Origin: Nonomuraea angiospora | GTDB taxonomy: Bacteria; Actinomycetota; Actinomycetes; Streptosporangiales; Streptosporangiaceae | Assembly (NCBI RefSeq): GCF_014873145.1 | Contig: NZ_JADBEK010000001.1 | Location: 5,394,001 to 5,458,000, forward strand | Direction: 5' to 3' | DNA: 64,000 nucleotides | In this document: in pieces, positions 42,200 through 51,493 of the stretch | Layout of the letters: every line of letters starts with the position of its first letter | Position numbering within the stretch: the stretch's first letter is position 1 | Made by a program: the position numbers and the translations under genes | Notes under the pieces: model-generated | Seen by the model: only the letters and a program-made list of their open reading frames with translations | Told to the model about the DNA's origin: nothing | Databases searched by the model: none

Positions 42200-45100
42200 A
42201 TGCGCCGGGTTTCGTCATGGCGTCGTTCGGCTGGGATGATCCTTACGCTTGCCGGGTTAGCGCCGGGTCTGCTTGTGCTGCAGGCGTCGCCGGCCGCGGC
42301 TGTCCCGACGGTGGGCGCGGTGGCTGACTTTGGTGCCTTACCTGCGGTGCCGCAGCAGATGATGGGGTCGGTAACGACGCTGCCGCCGTTGGTGTCCGCG
42401 ACCGAGGTTCCGGCCGCGGCTAAGCCTTCGGATGGGTGGCGCTCGGAGGTGACGCGGCCCAAGGGAGCGGTGCCGCTGGAGGACCGGACGGTGGATGCGG
42501 CGGACACCTCATCTGAGGATTCCGGGCTGCCGGCAGGGACGTTGCGGGCCGAGGCGGCCGATCAGGCGATCATGGCGGTCCCGACCCTGACGAATTGGTA
42601 TCCGGCGCAGGGGCACCTGGTCGATTCGCTGACGCCGGCCTTGCGGGCGTGGGGGCTGAGCAACAACTCCAGCACCTCGAAGCTGTCCTATTTGTTCAAG
42701 CTGTGCGACAACGAGGCCATGACGACCGGGTGCACCGGCTCCGGCGCGTATGTGGCGGGTAACGCCAACAGCTGGAGCGTTCCGGCGGCCGGGAAGCTGG
42801 CCTGGGGCAAGCAGTACTGGTGGACGGTCACCGTCAAGGACTCCTACGACAACTCCACCACCACGTCGCCGAAGTTGACGTTCCTCACCGGTGTGCGGCA
42901 GCCGGCAGTGACTTCGCAGCTGTCCTCCTCCGGGGTGGAGGGGCGGGAGTTCAACCAGCAGACCGGTAACTACACCACCACGTCGACGGATTTGCAGGTG
43001 GCCACGGTGGGGCCGCCGCTGTCGGTGGTGCGGACCTACAACAGCATGGACCCGCGTACGGACGGCATGTTCGGGGCGGGCTGGTCGACGCGCTGGGACA
43101 TGAAGGTCGTCAAGGAGGTGCGCGGCGCCTCCACCTCGGCGCTGGTCACCTATCCGGATGGGCGGCAGGTGAGGTTCGCCTCGAACGGGGACGGGACGTT
43201 CCAGCCGCCGCCCGGCATGTACGCGACGCTGGCCGAGGAAAGCGGCGGTTGGCGGTTGAGGGACAAGACCAACGCCATCTTCCTGTTCGACGCCGCCGGG
43301 CGGCTGACGAAGATGACTGACCAGCGGGGACGCAGCAGCGAGCTGACCTACGACTCGGGCGGGAAGCTGTCGAAGGTGATCGGGGTCGGGGGCCGGTCGG
43401 TGACGTTCACCTGGCAGGGCAACCAGGTCGCGACGGTGTCCAGCGACCCGGTCGATGGCAAGGCGCTGACCTGGACCTACGGCTACGATCAGGGCCGGTT
43501 GACGCAGGTGTGCGCGCCGGTGGCGGCACCGAACTGCACCACGTACGAGTACGGGGGCGGGTCGCTGTATCGCAGCAGCGTGCTGGATTCGGACCCGTTC
43601 GGCTACTGGCGGCTCGGCGAGGCCAGCGGCAACGCGATCGACCTGGGCTGGGGCGCGGGAGATGCCACCTACGACAGCACCGCCAAGCGCGCCCAGCCGG
43701 GCGCGCTGGCGGGCACGACGGACGGCGCGGTCGAGCTGACCACCAGCACCGGGGTGCGGCCCAAGGATGGGATCGTGCCGAAGATCGGCAAGTACGCGAC
43801 CATGGAGGCCTGGTTCAAGACCAGCTCCGGCGGCACTGTCATGTCGCTGCGCACCGCCCCCGGCGCTACCAAGGAGGAGGTGTTCGGGGTCGGCACCGAC
43901 GGCAAGCTGCGCAGTTCCTACCAGCCGACCGCCACCCCGATCACGTCCGCGGCGCCGGTCAACGACGGCGCCTGGCACCACGCGGTGCTCACCGTCGCCG
44001 ACAACCTGCAGACCCTGTATCTGGACGGCGCGGTCGTCGGCACACTTACTGGAACCATTTCCGGCACCGAGAACCGGTACGTCACCACGATCGGCGGGCT
44101 GGCTGGCCTGGTGGACGAGGTCGCAATCTACGACCGCCCTCTGACCGCGCCCGAGGTGCAGCGACACTACGCGGCTCGTACCGGCGCCTCGCACAAGCTG
44201 GCCAAGGTGACGCTGCCGTCCGGCAGGGTGCACGCGGTCAACACCTACGATGACAAGACTGACCGGATCGCCACGCACACCGACGCTGACGGCGGCACCT
44301 GGAAGATCGGCACTGTCGGGATCGAGCAGCAGTCCGGTGAAGCGCAGGTGACGGTGACCGACCCGGACAACAAACCGCTGGTCTACCTGTATGACGCCTG
44401 GCGCGGCTACCGCATCCGGGGGGTGACGGACCAGCGCAACTTCACCACCTGGTACGAGTACGACCAGGCGGGCTTCCTCACCAAAGTGATCGACCGCAAC
44501 AACATCGCCAACGACATCTACCAGGACAAGCGCGGCAACACCCTGGGCCGGAAGTACTGCCGGGCACCGAACGAGTGCGCGATCGAGTACTGGACCTACT
44601 ACCTCAACGAGAACGACCCGTTCGACCCACGCAACGACCAAGTGACCGCCTATCGGGACGGCCGGTCGGCGAGCGACACCGACCCTGCCTACGCCACCAC
44701 CACCGAGTACAACAACTTCGGCGAGCAAACCAAGGTGACCACCCCGGCCACGAACGACTTCCCGCAGGGCCGCTCGGAGAGCATCGCCTACACCGACGGC
44801 AGCGAACCGGCGGTCGGCGGCGGCACCACCCCGGCCGGTCTGACGAAGAGCAAGACCGACGCCCGCGGCAGCATCTGGCAGTACCGCTACACCGCGGCCG
44901 GGGACCTGGCCGAGCAGACCGCCCCCGAAGGTTTGGTCACCAAGCTGGACTACGACGTGCTAGGCCGCATGGCGGCCAGCACCCGCATCTCGGAGGCAGC
45001 GCCGGACGGAGCGAAGACCACCTTCGCCTACGACGGCTGGAACCGCCTGACCACGAGCACCGCTCCCGGGGTGAAGAACGAGATCAGCGGCGTCACCCAC

Positions 45101-48100
45101 ACGGCGCAGACCCGCACCACCTACGACCCGGACGGTAACCCGCTGACGCAGACGATCGCCGACCTGACCGGCGGCGACCCGGAGCGCACCACAACGGTCA
45201 CCTACGACACGCACGGCCGCCAGGACTCCGTCACCAACCCCGAAGGCGGCATCGCCAAGCAGGACTGGAACCACCGCGGCCAGGTCATCCGCACCACCGA
45301 CGCCCGCGGTACGGTCATCGAGCAGGCCTACACCGTACGCGGCGAGCTGTACACGCGCACGCTGAAGGGCTGGACCGGCAGCCCGGTCAACCCGCAGCCG
45401 GCCAAGGACGTGCTGCTGGAGACCCGCAGCTATGACGCGGGCGGGCGGCTGGATAGCGTCTTGAACAACGCAATGGGCCGCACGTCCAAGAACAACTATT
45501 GGATGGACAACCGGCTCAAGGAACAGATCGCCGTCAAGGCCAGGTTGAACGACCCCGCCGCCACACCGCGGGATGTGCTGGTCAAGGCCGAGGAGTATGA
45601 CGCGGCCGGCAACCTGACCGCACAGATCGGCGGCAAGCAGGCCAACGGCCACGAGCTCGCCACGATCTTCGTATACGACAAGGCCAGCCGACTCACCGAC
45701 CAGGTGCTGGACCCGCGCTCGAATGAGAACCCGGACGGGCTGGAACGCGTCACCAAGTTCGGCTATGACGCCAACGGCAACGTCACCAAGACCACCCGCA
45801 CGGCCGCCGACAGCGACCGCACCGAAACCACCAGCTACCTCTACAACAAGCTGAACCAGCAGACCCGGCAGACCGTCGAAAACGGCGCCCAGGACCTCGT
45901 CTCCACCACCGAATACGACGATCGCGGCCTGCCCGTCGCCACCACGGACCCGCGCGGCAACGGCGATGGCGCCAACGCCACCGACTACACCACCACGATG
46001 CGCTACGACATCCTGGACCGGCTGGTGGAGACCAAGGCGCCGCAGGTGCAGGTGGACAGGAACGGCGCCGCCGCCCCGGCCCGCCCGACCGCCCTGGTCG
46101 GCTATGACACGGTAGGCAACACCACGCACCAGCGCGACGCCGAGAACCGCACCTTTACCTCGACCTTCGACAAGGCCGGCCGGGTGACCAGCGTCACCGC
46201 GCCCGCCTACACGCCGCCCGGCGGCAACCCGATCACCTCGACCGTCGAGCACGCCTACGACAAGGCCGGACAGCTCATCAGCACCACCGACCCGCTCGAC
46301 AACGTCACCACCTACGACTACGACCAGCTCGGCCGGCAGGTCCGCGTCACCAACCCCGCCCCCGCCGACGGCCAGACCCCTGGCACCAGGGTGAGCGAGT
46401 ACGACATGGCCGGTGAGAAACTGGCCACCGTCGATCCGACCGGCGCTCGTACCCAGGCCACCTACGACGACCTGGGCCGGCAGATCACCGCCACCCAGAT
46501 CGAGCGCAAACCCGCCAGCGCCGCCTACACCACCAAGATGGAGTACGACGACGCTGGCCGGCTGGTCAAGCAGACCGTGCCCGGTTCCGGGACAGGCACC
46601 AAGTCCACCAGCTTCACCCTCAACGCGGCCGGCGAGGTCGAGACCGTCACCGACCCGGCAGGCAACGTGACCACCGAGTACGACTTGGCCGGGCGCCCGG
46701 TCAAGACGATCGATGCGAACAACAACGCCAGCGTCGCCGAGTATGACCTGGCCGGCCGCAAGGTCACGGTCAAGGACCTGCACGTAACCGATACCGGCGC
46801 CGAGACGCTGCGTACCTACGGATACGGCTACGACCTGGCGGGCAACCAGACCAGCGCCACCTCTCCGGAGGGCCACGTCATCCGGCAGACCTTCGACGCG
46901 TTGGGTCGCCTGACCTCGCTTATCGAGCCGGTCTCGGCCAGCCAGTCGATCACCACCAGTTACGGCTACGATGCCACCGGAGCCCGCACCCGCATCACCG
47001 ATGGGCGAGGCAACGCCACCTGGACCAGCTACAACAGCCTCGGTTTGGCGGAAACGGTGACCGAGCCCTTCACAACGGCGCACCCGAACACGGCAGACCG
47101 CACCTGGACCCACATCTACGACGAGGCCGGAAACCCGAAGGCCACCATCCAGCCAGGCGGGGTACGCATCGACCGCACCTTCGACCGCCTGGGCCGACTC
47201 ACCAAGGAGAGCGGCGCAGGCGGCGGCGCCGCCACAGCCGAGCGCACGTTCGGCTACGACCTGGCCGGCCGCCGCACCACCGCCGGTGACCTGACGGTCG
47301 ACTACAACGACCGCGGCCTGCCCTTGAAGGTCTCCCGCGGCACTGCCCAGGAGACCGCCTATGCCTACGACGGGGTGGGAAGCCCCACCCAGCGCATCGA
47401 CGCGGCTGGCACCGCCACCTTCACCTACGACACCGCCAACCGCCTCAAGACCGCCACCGACCCGGTCACCAACCGCACCCTCACCTACGGCTATGACGCG
47501 GCCAGCCGGTTGAAGACCATCACCGCCACCGGCACGGCCAGCACCCAGACCATCGACTACTACAGCACAAACCAGGTCAAGAGCCAGACACTGCAGAACG
47601 GCTCTGGCACCCAGCTCGCCAAGATCACCTACGAGTGGGACAAGGACGACAACCTCACCACCAAGACCACCGCAGGCACCGCCGGCGCGGGCACCAACAC
47701 CTACGGCTACGACCACGCCGGCCGCCTCACCTCCTGGACCGCCCCCGGCGGCACCACCACCAGCTACGAATGGGACGCCGCCGGCAACCGCACCAAGGCT
47801 GGCAATGCGACGTTCAGCTACGACGAGCGCAACCGCCTCACCAACGGCGACGGCACCGGCTACACCTACACCCCGCGCGGCACCCTGGCCACCAGCACGA
47901 AGGCCAGCGCCACCACCACCTACACCTTCGACGCCTTCGACCGGCTCATCGTCGACGGCGACAGCCTCTACAGTTACGATGCCACGGACCGGATGACCAG
48001 CCGGATCCGCGGTACCGCCAAGCAGACCTTCGCCTACTCCGGACTCGGCAACGACCTGGCCGCCATCACCGACAGCGGCGGTGCCGTCCAGGCAAAGTAC

Positions 48101-49648
48101 GCCCGCGACCTCGGCGGCGGCCTGCTCGGCCTCAAGGAGGGCACCGGCGCCGCGGTGGCCGCACTGAGCGACCTGCATGGCGATCTGGTGGCCACCTTTA
48201 CTACCAGCCTGCAGTCCTCGGCCTCCTACGACCCGTTCGGCACCGTCACCGCCCAGACCGGCACCAAGACCAATCTCGGCTACCAGGGCGAGTACACCGA
48301 CCCGGACACCGGCAAGGTCAACATGCACGCCCGCTGGTACCAGCCCGGCACTGGCACCTTCACCAGCCGCGACACCGCCACCCTGGACCCGAACCGGTCC
48401 GTGCAGGCCAACCGCTACACCTACGCCAACGCCTCACCCCTGACCGGCACCGACCCCACCGGCCACTACACCATCGACAGCGGCTCGCTCAGTGGGACCG
48501 GCTACGGCGGCTCCGGATCGAGCGGCTACACCACCATCCCAGCCGGTAGCTACAACAGCTCCGGATCTTCGGGAGGCGGACAGTGCATCGGCGGCTGCGG
48601 ATCCCGAGAAGACATCGGAGGCGGGGCCACTGCGTGCGACATCCAGTCCTGTGGCAGCGCCACTGTCGATCCCACCTGGGCCCGGATGATCGAGCTGGAG
48701 AACGAAAAGAAATTCTGGCTTGGGCAGGACGAAATCGAAAGGCTCGGCCGAAAAGTCATGCCTAACGGTCGGCCGGTGCCGAAGAGGGCGGACGAGCTGG
48801 TCATCGACTTCTGGGACGCCAGCTGGGAAGCCCAGCTCGACTTCATGGAGAAATATGACCCCAGTCTCAGCGATAAATCTCTTGAGATCATGTGGGCCGT
48901 GACGGCCGCTTACCACAATCAGTATCCGACGCACCCTGACGGCTGCTATATCACCTGCGCAGAGGGTCCGCCGAGCCACGACAATGAAACGGCAATGCAT
49001 CGAGCGGCGGAAGAGTTCGCACGCCAATGGGCTAAGGTGAAGGGTCCGGCGTGGACGGATGACATGGCCGCCAATTATGCCTATCTTCTAAAAGTTAAGA
49101 AGAACAAGGAGGCGGCGAAACGATACGTGAACGACTTCAAAAAGAGATGGGTGCAAGCCTATAGGGACGTCATCAATGCCGCAGCCGCGTACTTTAAAAT
49201 CCCCAACCATCTTCTTGGTGGTATAGCCTATAACGAAGTTGGCGGAGACCCGACCTTCTTTGACGAAGCCGGATACATCGAAAAATTCGCGACAGGAGGC
49301 TTGGACGAAGCCTTGAAGACATCGTTCGGTCCCGTCCAGATGCAGCTTCGAGTGGCGGCTTACGTGCTTGGGTACACTAAGGGTGTCACCACCAGACAGG
49401 CAGAGCAGATTATGGCGCTCCTGCAAAACCCGGCAGCTAACCTGTTCATCGTCGCAAAGTACATCTCCGACGTCCATCAAAGCCCTAGGCGTTGGGGTGA
49501 CGCGGAAGAACAGTATATCGTTGCGCACTACAATGGAGGGCCAAGCCACTGGCGGTCAAACGAAGCGCAGAGATATGCGAAAGACTATATGCACTACCGC
49601 ACTTGGGTTAAGTCAGTCCTAGGGCCTGGAGGGGCGGTGGCCAACTAG
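42200..49648 (+). CDS. Giant secreted RHS protein with LamG and lysozyme-like C-terminal domain
   Basis: A 2482-residue polymorphic-toxin-like protein. Order: Sec signal (MILTLAGLAPGLLVLQASPA, cleaved after AAA, about 1-34); a fibronectin/Big-like module about 127-230; the RHS entry domain GREFNQQTGNYTTTSTDLQV about 250-330; a LamG/concanavalin-like insertion about 457-658 (PFGYWRLGEASGN, DGAWHHAVLTVADNLQTLYL, VDEVAIYDRPLT); long YD repeats (YDxxGRL patterns) to about 2000; the RHS core GYQGEYTDPDTGKVN, HARWYQPGTGTF, then TDPTGH at about 2085; a Gly/Ser/Cys linker; and a variable C terminus from about 2153. The last 160 residues look like a lytic transglycosylase fold: GGIAYNEVGGDP with Glu2346, SFGPVQMQLR and YIVAHYNGGP. 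The coding DNA is richer in A/T after 48.66 kb. The stop overlaps the next gene by one base. Confidence 0.92.
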   Translation: MRRVSSWRRSAGMILTLAGLAPGLLVLQASPAAAVPTVGAVADFGALPAVPQQMMGSVTTLPPLVSATEVPAAAKPSDGWRSEVTRPKGAVPLEDRTVDAADTSSEDSGLPAGTLRAEAADQAIMAVPTLTNWYPAQGHLVDSLTPALRAWGLSNNSSTSKLSYLFKLCDNEAMTTGCTGSGAYVAGNANSWSVPAAGKLAWGKQYWWTVTVKDSYDNSTTTSPKLTFLTGVRQPAVTSQLSSSGVEGREFNQQTGNYTTTSTDLQVATVGPPLSVVRTYNSMDPRTDGMFGAGWSTRWDMKVVKEVRGASTSALVTYPDGRQVRFASNGDGTFQPPPGMYATLAEESGGWRLRDKTNAIFLFDAAGRLTKMTDQRGRSSELTYDSGGKLSKVIGVGGRSVTFTWQGNQVATVSSDPVDGKALTWTYGYDQGRLTQVCAPVAAPNCTTYEYGGGSLYRSSVLDSDPFGYWRLGEASGNAIDLGWGAGDATYDSTAKRAQPGALAGTTDGAVELTTSTGVRPKDGIVPKIGKYATMEAWFKTSSGGTVMSLRTAPGATKEEVFGVGTDGKLRSSYQPTATPITSAAPVNDGAWHHAVLTVADNLQTLYLDGAVVGTLTGTISGTENRYVTTIGGLAGLVDEVAIYDRPLTAPEVQRHYAARTGASHKLAKVTLPSGRVHAVNTYDDKTDRIATHTDADGGTWKIGTVGIEQQSGEAQVTVTDPDNKPLVYLYDAWRGYRIRGVTDQRNFTTWYEYDQAGFLTKVIDRNNIANDIYQDKRGNTLGRKYCRAPNECAIEYWTYYLNENDPFDPRNDQVTAYRDGRSASDTDPAYATTTEYNNFGEQTKVTTPATNDFPQGRSESIAYTDGSEPAVGGGTTPAGLTKSKTDARGSIWQYRYTAAGDLAEQTAPEGLVTKLDYDVLGRMAASTRISEAAPDGAKTTFAYDGWNRLTTSTAPGVKNEISGVTHTAQTRTTYDPDGNPLTQTIADLTGGDPERTTTVTYDTHGRQDSVTNPEGGIAKQDWNHRGQVIRTTDARGTVIEQAYTVRGELYTRTLKGWTGSPVNPQPAKDVLLETRSYDAGGRLDSVLNNAMGRTSKNNYWMDNRLKEQIAVKARLNDPAATPRDVLVKAEEYDAAGNLTAQIGGKQANGHELATIFVYDKASRLTDQVLDPRSNENPDGLERVTKFGYDANGNVTKTTRTAADSDRTETTSYLYNKLNQQTRQTVENGAQDLVSTTEYDDRGLPVATTDPRGNGDGANATDYTTTMRYDILDRLVETKAPQVQVDRNGAAAPARPTALVGYDTVGNTTHQRDAENRTFTSTFDKAGRVTSVTAPAYTPPGGNPITSTVEHAYDKAGQLISTTDPLDNVTTYDYDQLGRQVRVTNPAPADGQTPGTRVSEYDMAGEKLATVDPTGARTQATYDDLGRQITATQIERKPASAAYTTKMEYDDAGRLVKQTVPGSGTGTKSTSFTLNAAGEVETVTDPAGNVTTEYDLAGRPVKTIDANNNASVAEYDLAGRKVTVKDLHVTDTGAETLRTYGYGYDLAGNQTSATSPEGHVIRQTFDALGRLTSLIEPVSASQSITTSYGYDATGARTRITDGRGNATWTSYNSLGLAETVTEPFTTAHPNTADRTWTHIYDEAGNPKATIQPGGVRIDRTFDRLGRLTKESGAGGGAATAERTFGYDLAGRRTTAGDLTVDYNDRGLPLKVSRGTAQETAYAYDGVGSPTQRIDAAGTATFTYDTANRLKTATDPVTNRTLTYGYDAASRLKTITATGTASTQTIDYYSTNQVKSQTLQNGSGTQLAKITYEWDKDDNLTTKTTAGTAGAGTNTYGYDHAGRLTSWTAPGGTTTSYEWDAAGNRTKAGNATFSYDERNRLTNGDGTGYTYTPRGTLATSTKASATTTYTFDAFDRLIVDGDSLYSYDATDRMTSRIRGTAKQTFAYSGLGNDLAAITDSGGAVQAKYARDLGGGLLGLKEGTGAAVAALSDLHGDLVATFTTSLQSSASYDPFGTVTAQTGTKTNLGYQGEYTDPDTGKVNMHARWYQPGTGTFTSRDTATLDPNRSVQANRYTYANASPLTGTDPTGHYTIDSGSLSGTGYGGSGSSGYTTIPAGSYNSSGSSGGGQCIGGCGSREDIGGGATACDIQSCGSATVDPTWARMIELENEKKFWLGQDEIERLGRKVMPNGRPVPKRADELVIDFWDASWEAQLDFMEKYDPSLSDKSLEIMWAVTAAYHNQYPTHPDGCYITCAEGPPSHDNETAMHRAAEEFARQWAKVKGPAWTDDMAANYAYLLKVKKNKEAAKRYVNDFKKRWVQAYRDVINAAAAYFKIPNHLLGGIAYNEVGGDPTFFDEAGYIEKFATGGLDEALKTSFGPVQMQLRVAAYVLGYTKGVTTRQAEQIMALLQNPAANLFIVAKYISDVHQSPRRWGDAEEQYIVAHYNGGPSHWRSNEAQRYAKDYMHYRTWVKSVLGPGGAVAN

Positions 49649-49992
49649 TGCCTCTGAGAAGGACCCGAAAGCGGCCGCCACTCAATCGCGCCGGGAATCC
49701 TCGGGTGGCTATCCTTCTGTGGCGGTCCGCGTGGCTACTCTCGTTTATTGGCAGCGCACTGATCGCGCTGCCAGCTTTCCTCTTCACTATTCACGACATT
49801 AGTGGGGACGGCGAGAACACATATGGAATCGATCGCGACGCCGTCAATGCCATGCAGCTTTTCTTGTTCATTTCCTATTTCCCCGCAATAGCGGCTGTCT
49901 TTCTGCCGGTAAAGTCCGGGATACTGAGGTTCTTGGCCTGTGTCATGGTTGTGATCGTGACCATCCGACTCGTCGGGCTGCTGAGTCTGTAG
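49648..49992 (+). CDS. Three-TM protein, candidate immunity partner of RHS toxin
   Basis: A 114-residue membrane protein with GTG start overlapping the RHS stop by one base (TAGTG), so it is translated by coupling. After a basic N terminus (LRRTRKRPPLNRAGN) come three hydrophobic helices: ILLWRSAWLLSFIGSALIAL, MQLFLFISYFPAIAAVFL and LRFLACVMVVIVTIRLVGLL, with an outside loop HDISGDGENTYGIDRDA. Small membrane proteins directly after RHS toxins usually protect the producer. Against a wall-cutting C-terminal domain, a membrane or exported protector is expected. No homologue was recognised, so immunity is inference from position, coupling and topology. Confidence 0.65.
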   Translation: MPLRRTRKRPPLNRAGNPRVAILLWRSAWLLSFIGSALIALPAFLFTIHDISGDGENTYGIDRDAVNAMQLFLFISYFPAIAAVFLPVKSGILRFLACVMVVIVTIRLVGLLSL

Positions 49993-50239
49993 CAGTGCCC
50001 ACTTGCGGGCATGGCCAAGGCTGCGCGCGGCTGGCGGCCGGGTGCCGCTGCTGGACGAGCAGGCGGCCAGCACCGATGGTGGAGGCGGGGCGGACGACGT
50101 GGGATGAGCTGTCCGCGCGGCGCAGCGTCCGGGCCGCGCTCGCGCAGTCGCGGCCGCGCCCGTCACGTCCCTGGGACACACCTGCGCAGGCGAGCACCCG
50201 CCGACTCAGGCCGGCTGCCCCACGTCGGCCGGGGGTGAG

Positions 50240-50771
50240 ACGTGAGCGCCGACCAGCTGGCACAGACAGAGGCGATGGTGGTCGAGCTCGGCGAGCATGT
50301 CGCCCTGCTGGGGGCCGCCGTTGGCTGACTGCAGGCGGCCAACGGCCAGAACGGCCAGGACCGCAAGCGTGGGCCACGACAGGAGGAAGCAGTGATCCGC
50401 CCCCTCCGTGGTGCTGGCCACGCTTGCGCCACGGCGAGAAGGCCGACCGGCTCGCCGAGCTGGCTGATTGGGTGCGCGACGTGCTGCTGGCCTGGCCGAC
50501 GGCGCAACGAACGATCCCGCGCTGCTGGTCGCGGCACTGGGAGGTGATCGAAGAGCTGAGCATGCTGTACTGCGCCCGGAGCACCGCCTACCTGTGGGAG
50601 GAACGCACCGACCACTTCGCCTGCGAGTACCGGGACCGGTGGCTGCCCGGCGCCCTGGAGCGTCTGGACGTACGGTTGTGGCCGTGTGCCGAGAGCCATC
50701 AGCCGAACGGGACCCGGCGCGACAATGCCGAGCCGGTCGACCGCAGCATCGCCGAGTTGCGCCGACTATGA
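50240..50771 (+). pseudogene. Integrative-element protein, DUF4913-like, broken
   Basis: VSADQLAQTEAMVVELGEHV ALLGAAVG is followed by an in-frame TGA and then LQAANGQNGQDRKRGPRQEE. After a shift, LAELADWVRDVLLAWPTAQR and HWEVIEELSMLYCARSTAYL lead to TDHFACEYRDRWLPGALERL. The C-terminal part resembles the W-x-x-H-x-E-x-x-x-x-L-x-x-L pattern of DUF4913 proteins found on actinomycete plasmids and integrative elements. It marks the left portion of decayed element DNA; 49993-50239 in front shows only fragmentary frames. Confidence 0.5.
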
Positions 50772-50849
50772 CGCCCCTGGGCTGGGAGGATTCGGCCGGA
50801 GCCTGGACCTCGGGCGGGTGTGGCCGCAATCACGGAGCGTACGCGCCGG

Positions 50850-51190
50850 TCGAGGACCGGCAGCAGGTTCTGCGGCATAAAACATCGCTGCTTCGTTGGG
50901 GGCCCGGCCACCTTCAACGCCCGCCTGGACGCGCTCGGCTCCGCCTGTGCCTGATGGTGCGACCAGGACTGGCTGACCGGCGACCCGGTTTGCCGCATCC
51001 GCCTGCGCAGGTCGAGGTCGTCGACATCGATGGCGAGAACCTCTTCGGCCCGGGCCGCCGATTTGTACAGCAGCAGAAAGAGCGTCCGCTTGCCCAGCGG
51101 GCGCCGCGCCCGCGCCCGGGACCGCGCCAAGGCCCTCGACCGCGCCCTCATCGAGGCCCTGCTGTTGTTGACCTGCGCCATGGCCAGATG
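50850..51190 (-). pseudogene. Tyrosine recombinase fragment
   Basis: On the minus strand PLGKRTLFLLLYKSAARAEE then VLAIDVDDLDLRRR is the conserved region around the first catalytic Arg of XerD-like recombinases. After this the frame decays (RQTGSPVSQSWSH), and the HxxR and Tyr motifs are not found. It is a third recombinase relic in the window, distinct from the two att-linked integrases. Confidence 0.55.
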
Positions 51191-51192
51191 GA

Positions 51193-51493
51193 GTGGCACA
51201 GCGCACCCTACTGGCCACCACCTTGGCCACTTGGATGGCACGCGGCCAACTACCGCGTCATCTGACACCGGCAGTCGAACCGGGGCCGTACAGGACGCCG
51301 GACGGTCGAGGCCTTCAGCGCAAGGCCAGCGGCGCCAAGGTTTTCGAAAACCCTGCCGGCTGCGCGTGCGGCGACTACCGTGGACGCCGTACTTGGAGCG
51401 CGCCGATGCTGGCACCCTTCTCCCGGCCCGACGTCGCTAGCGTCGCCGCCCTGGAGAAGTCCGCGCTGAGCGACGACGAGAGCGCCGACCGCC
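51193..51493 (+). pseudogene. Unknown element gene, 5' part, split by IS982
   Basis: The frame ending SVAALEKSALSDDESADRL runs straight into the IS982 left repeat and resumes in the same sense right after it (AAQLELGHLAVPGLVNGKVF at 52481). Only the last 50 codons before the insertion look protein-like; upstream composition is doubtful. No family recognised. Confidence 0.4.

Noticed and set aside
42509..44728. Open frame of 739 codons on the minus strand over the RHS N terminus
   Set aside because: Same cause: antisense shadow of the RHS signal, LamG and early repeats; no recognisable motif.
44960..48328. Open frame of 1122 codons on the minus strand inside the RHS gene
   Set aside because: It is antisense to the YD repeats; G/C-ended codons in the RHS gene leave the opposite strand open. 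Composition is Gly/Val/Arg-rich without domains, and there is no ribosome binding site.
51193..51440. Protein-coding start of the gene interrupted by IS982
   Set aside because: Frames before about 51340 overlap decayed recombinase DNA and have shadow-like composition; only the last about 50 codons before the IS seem real.
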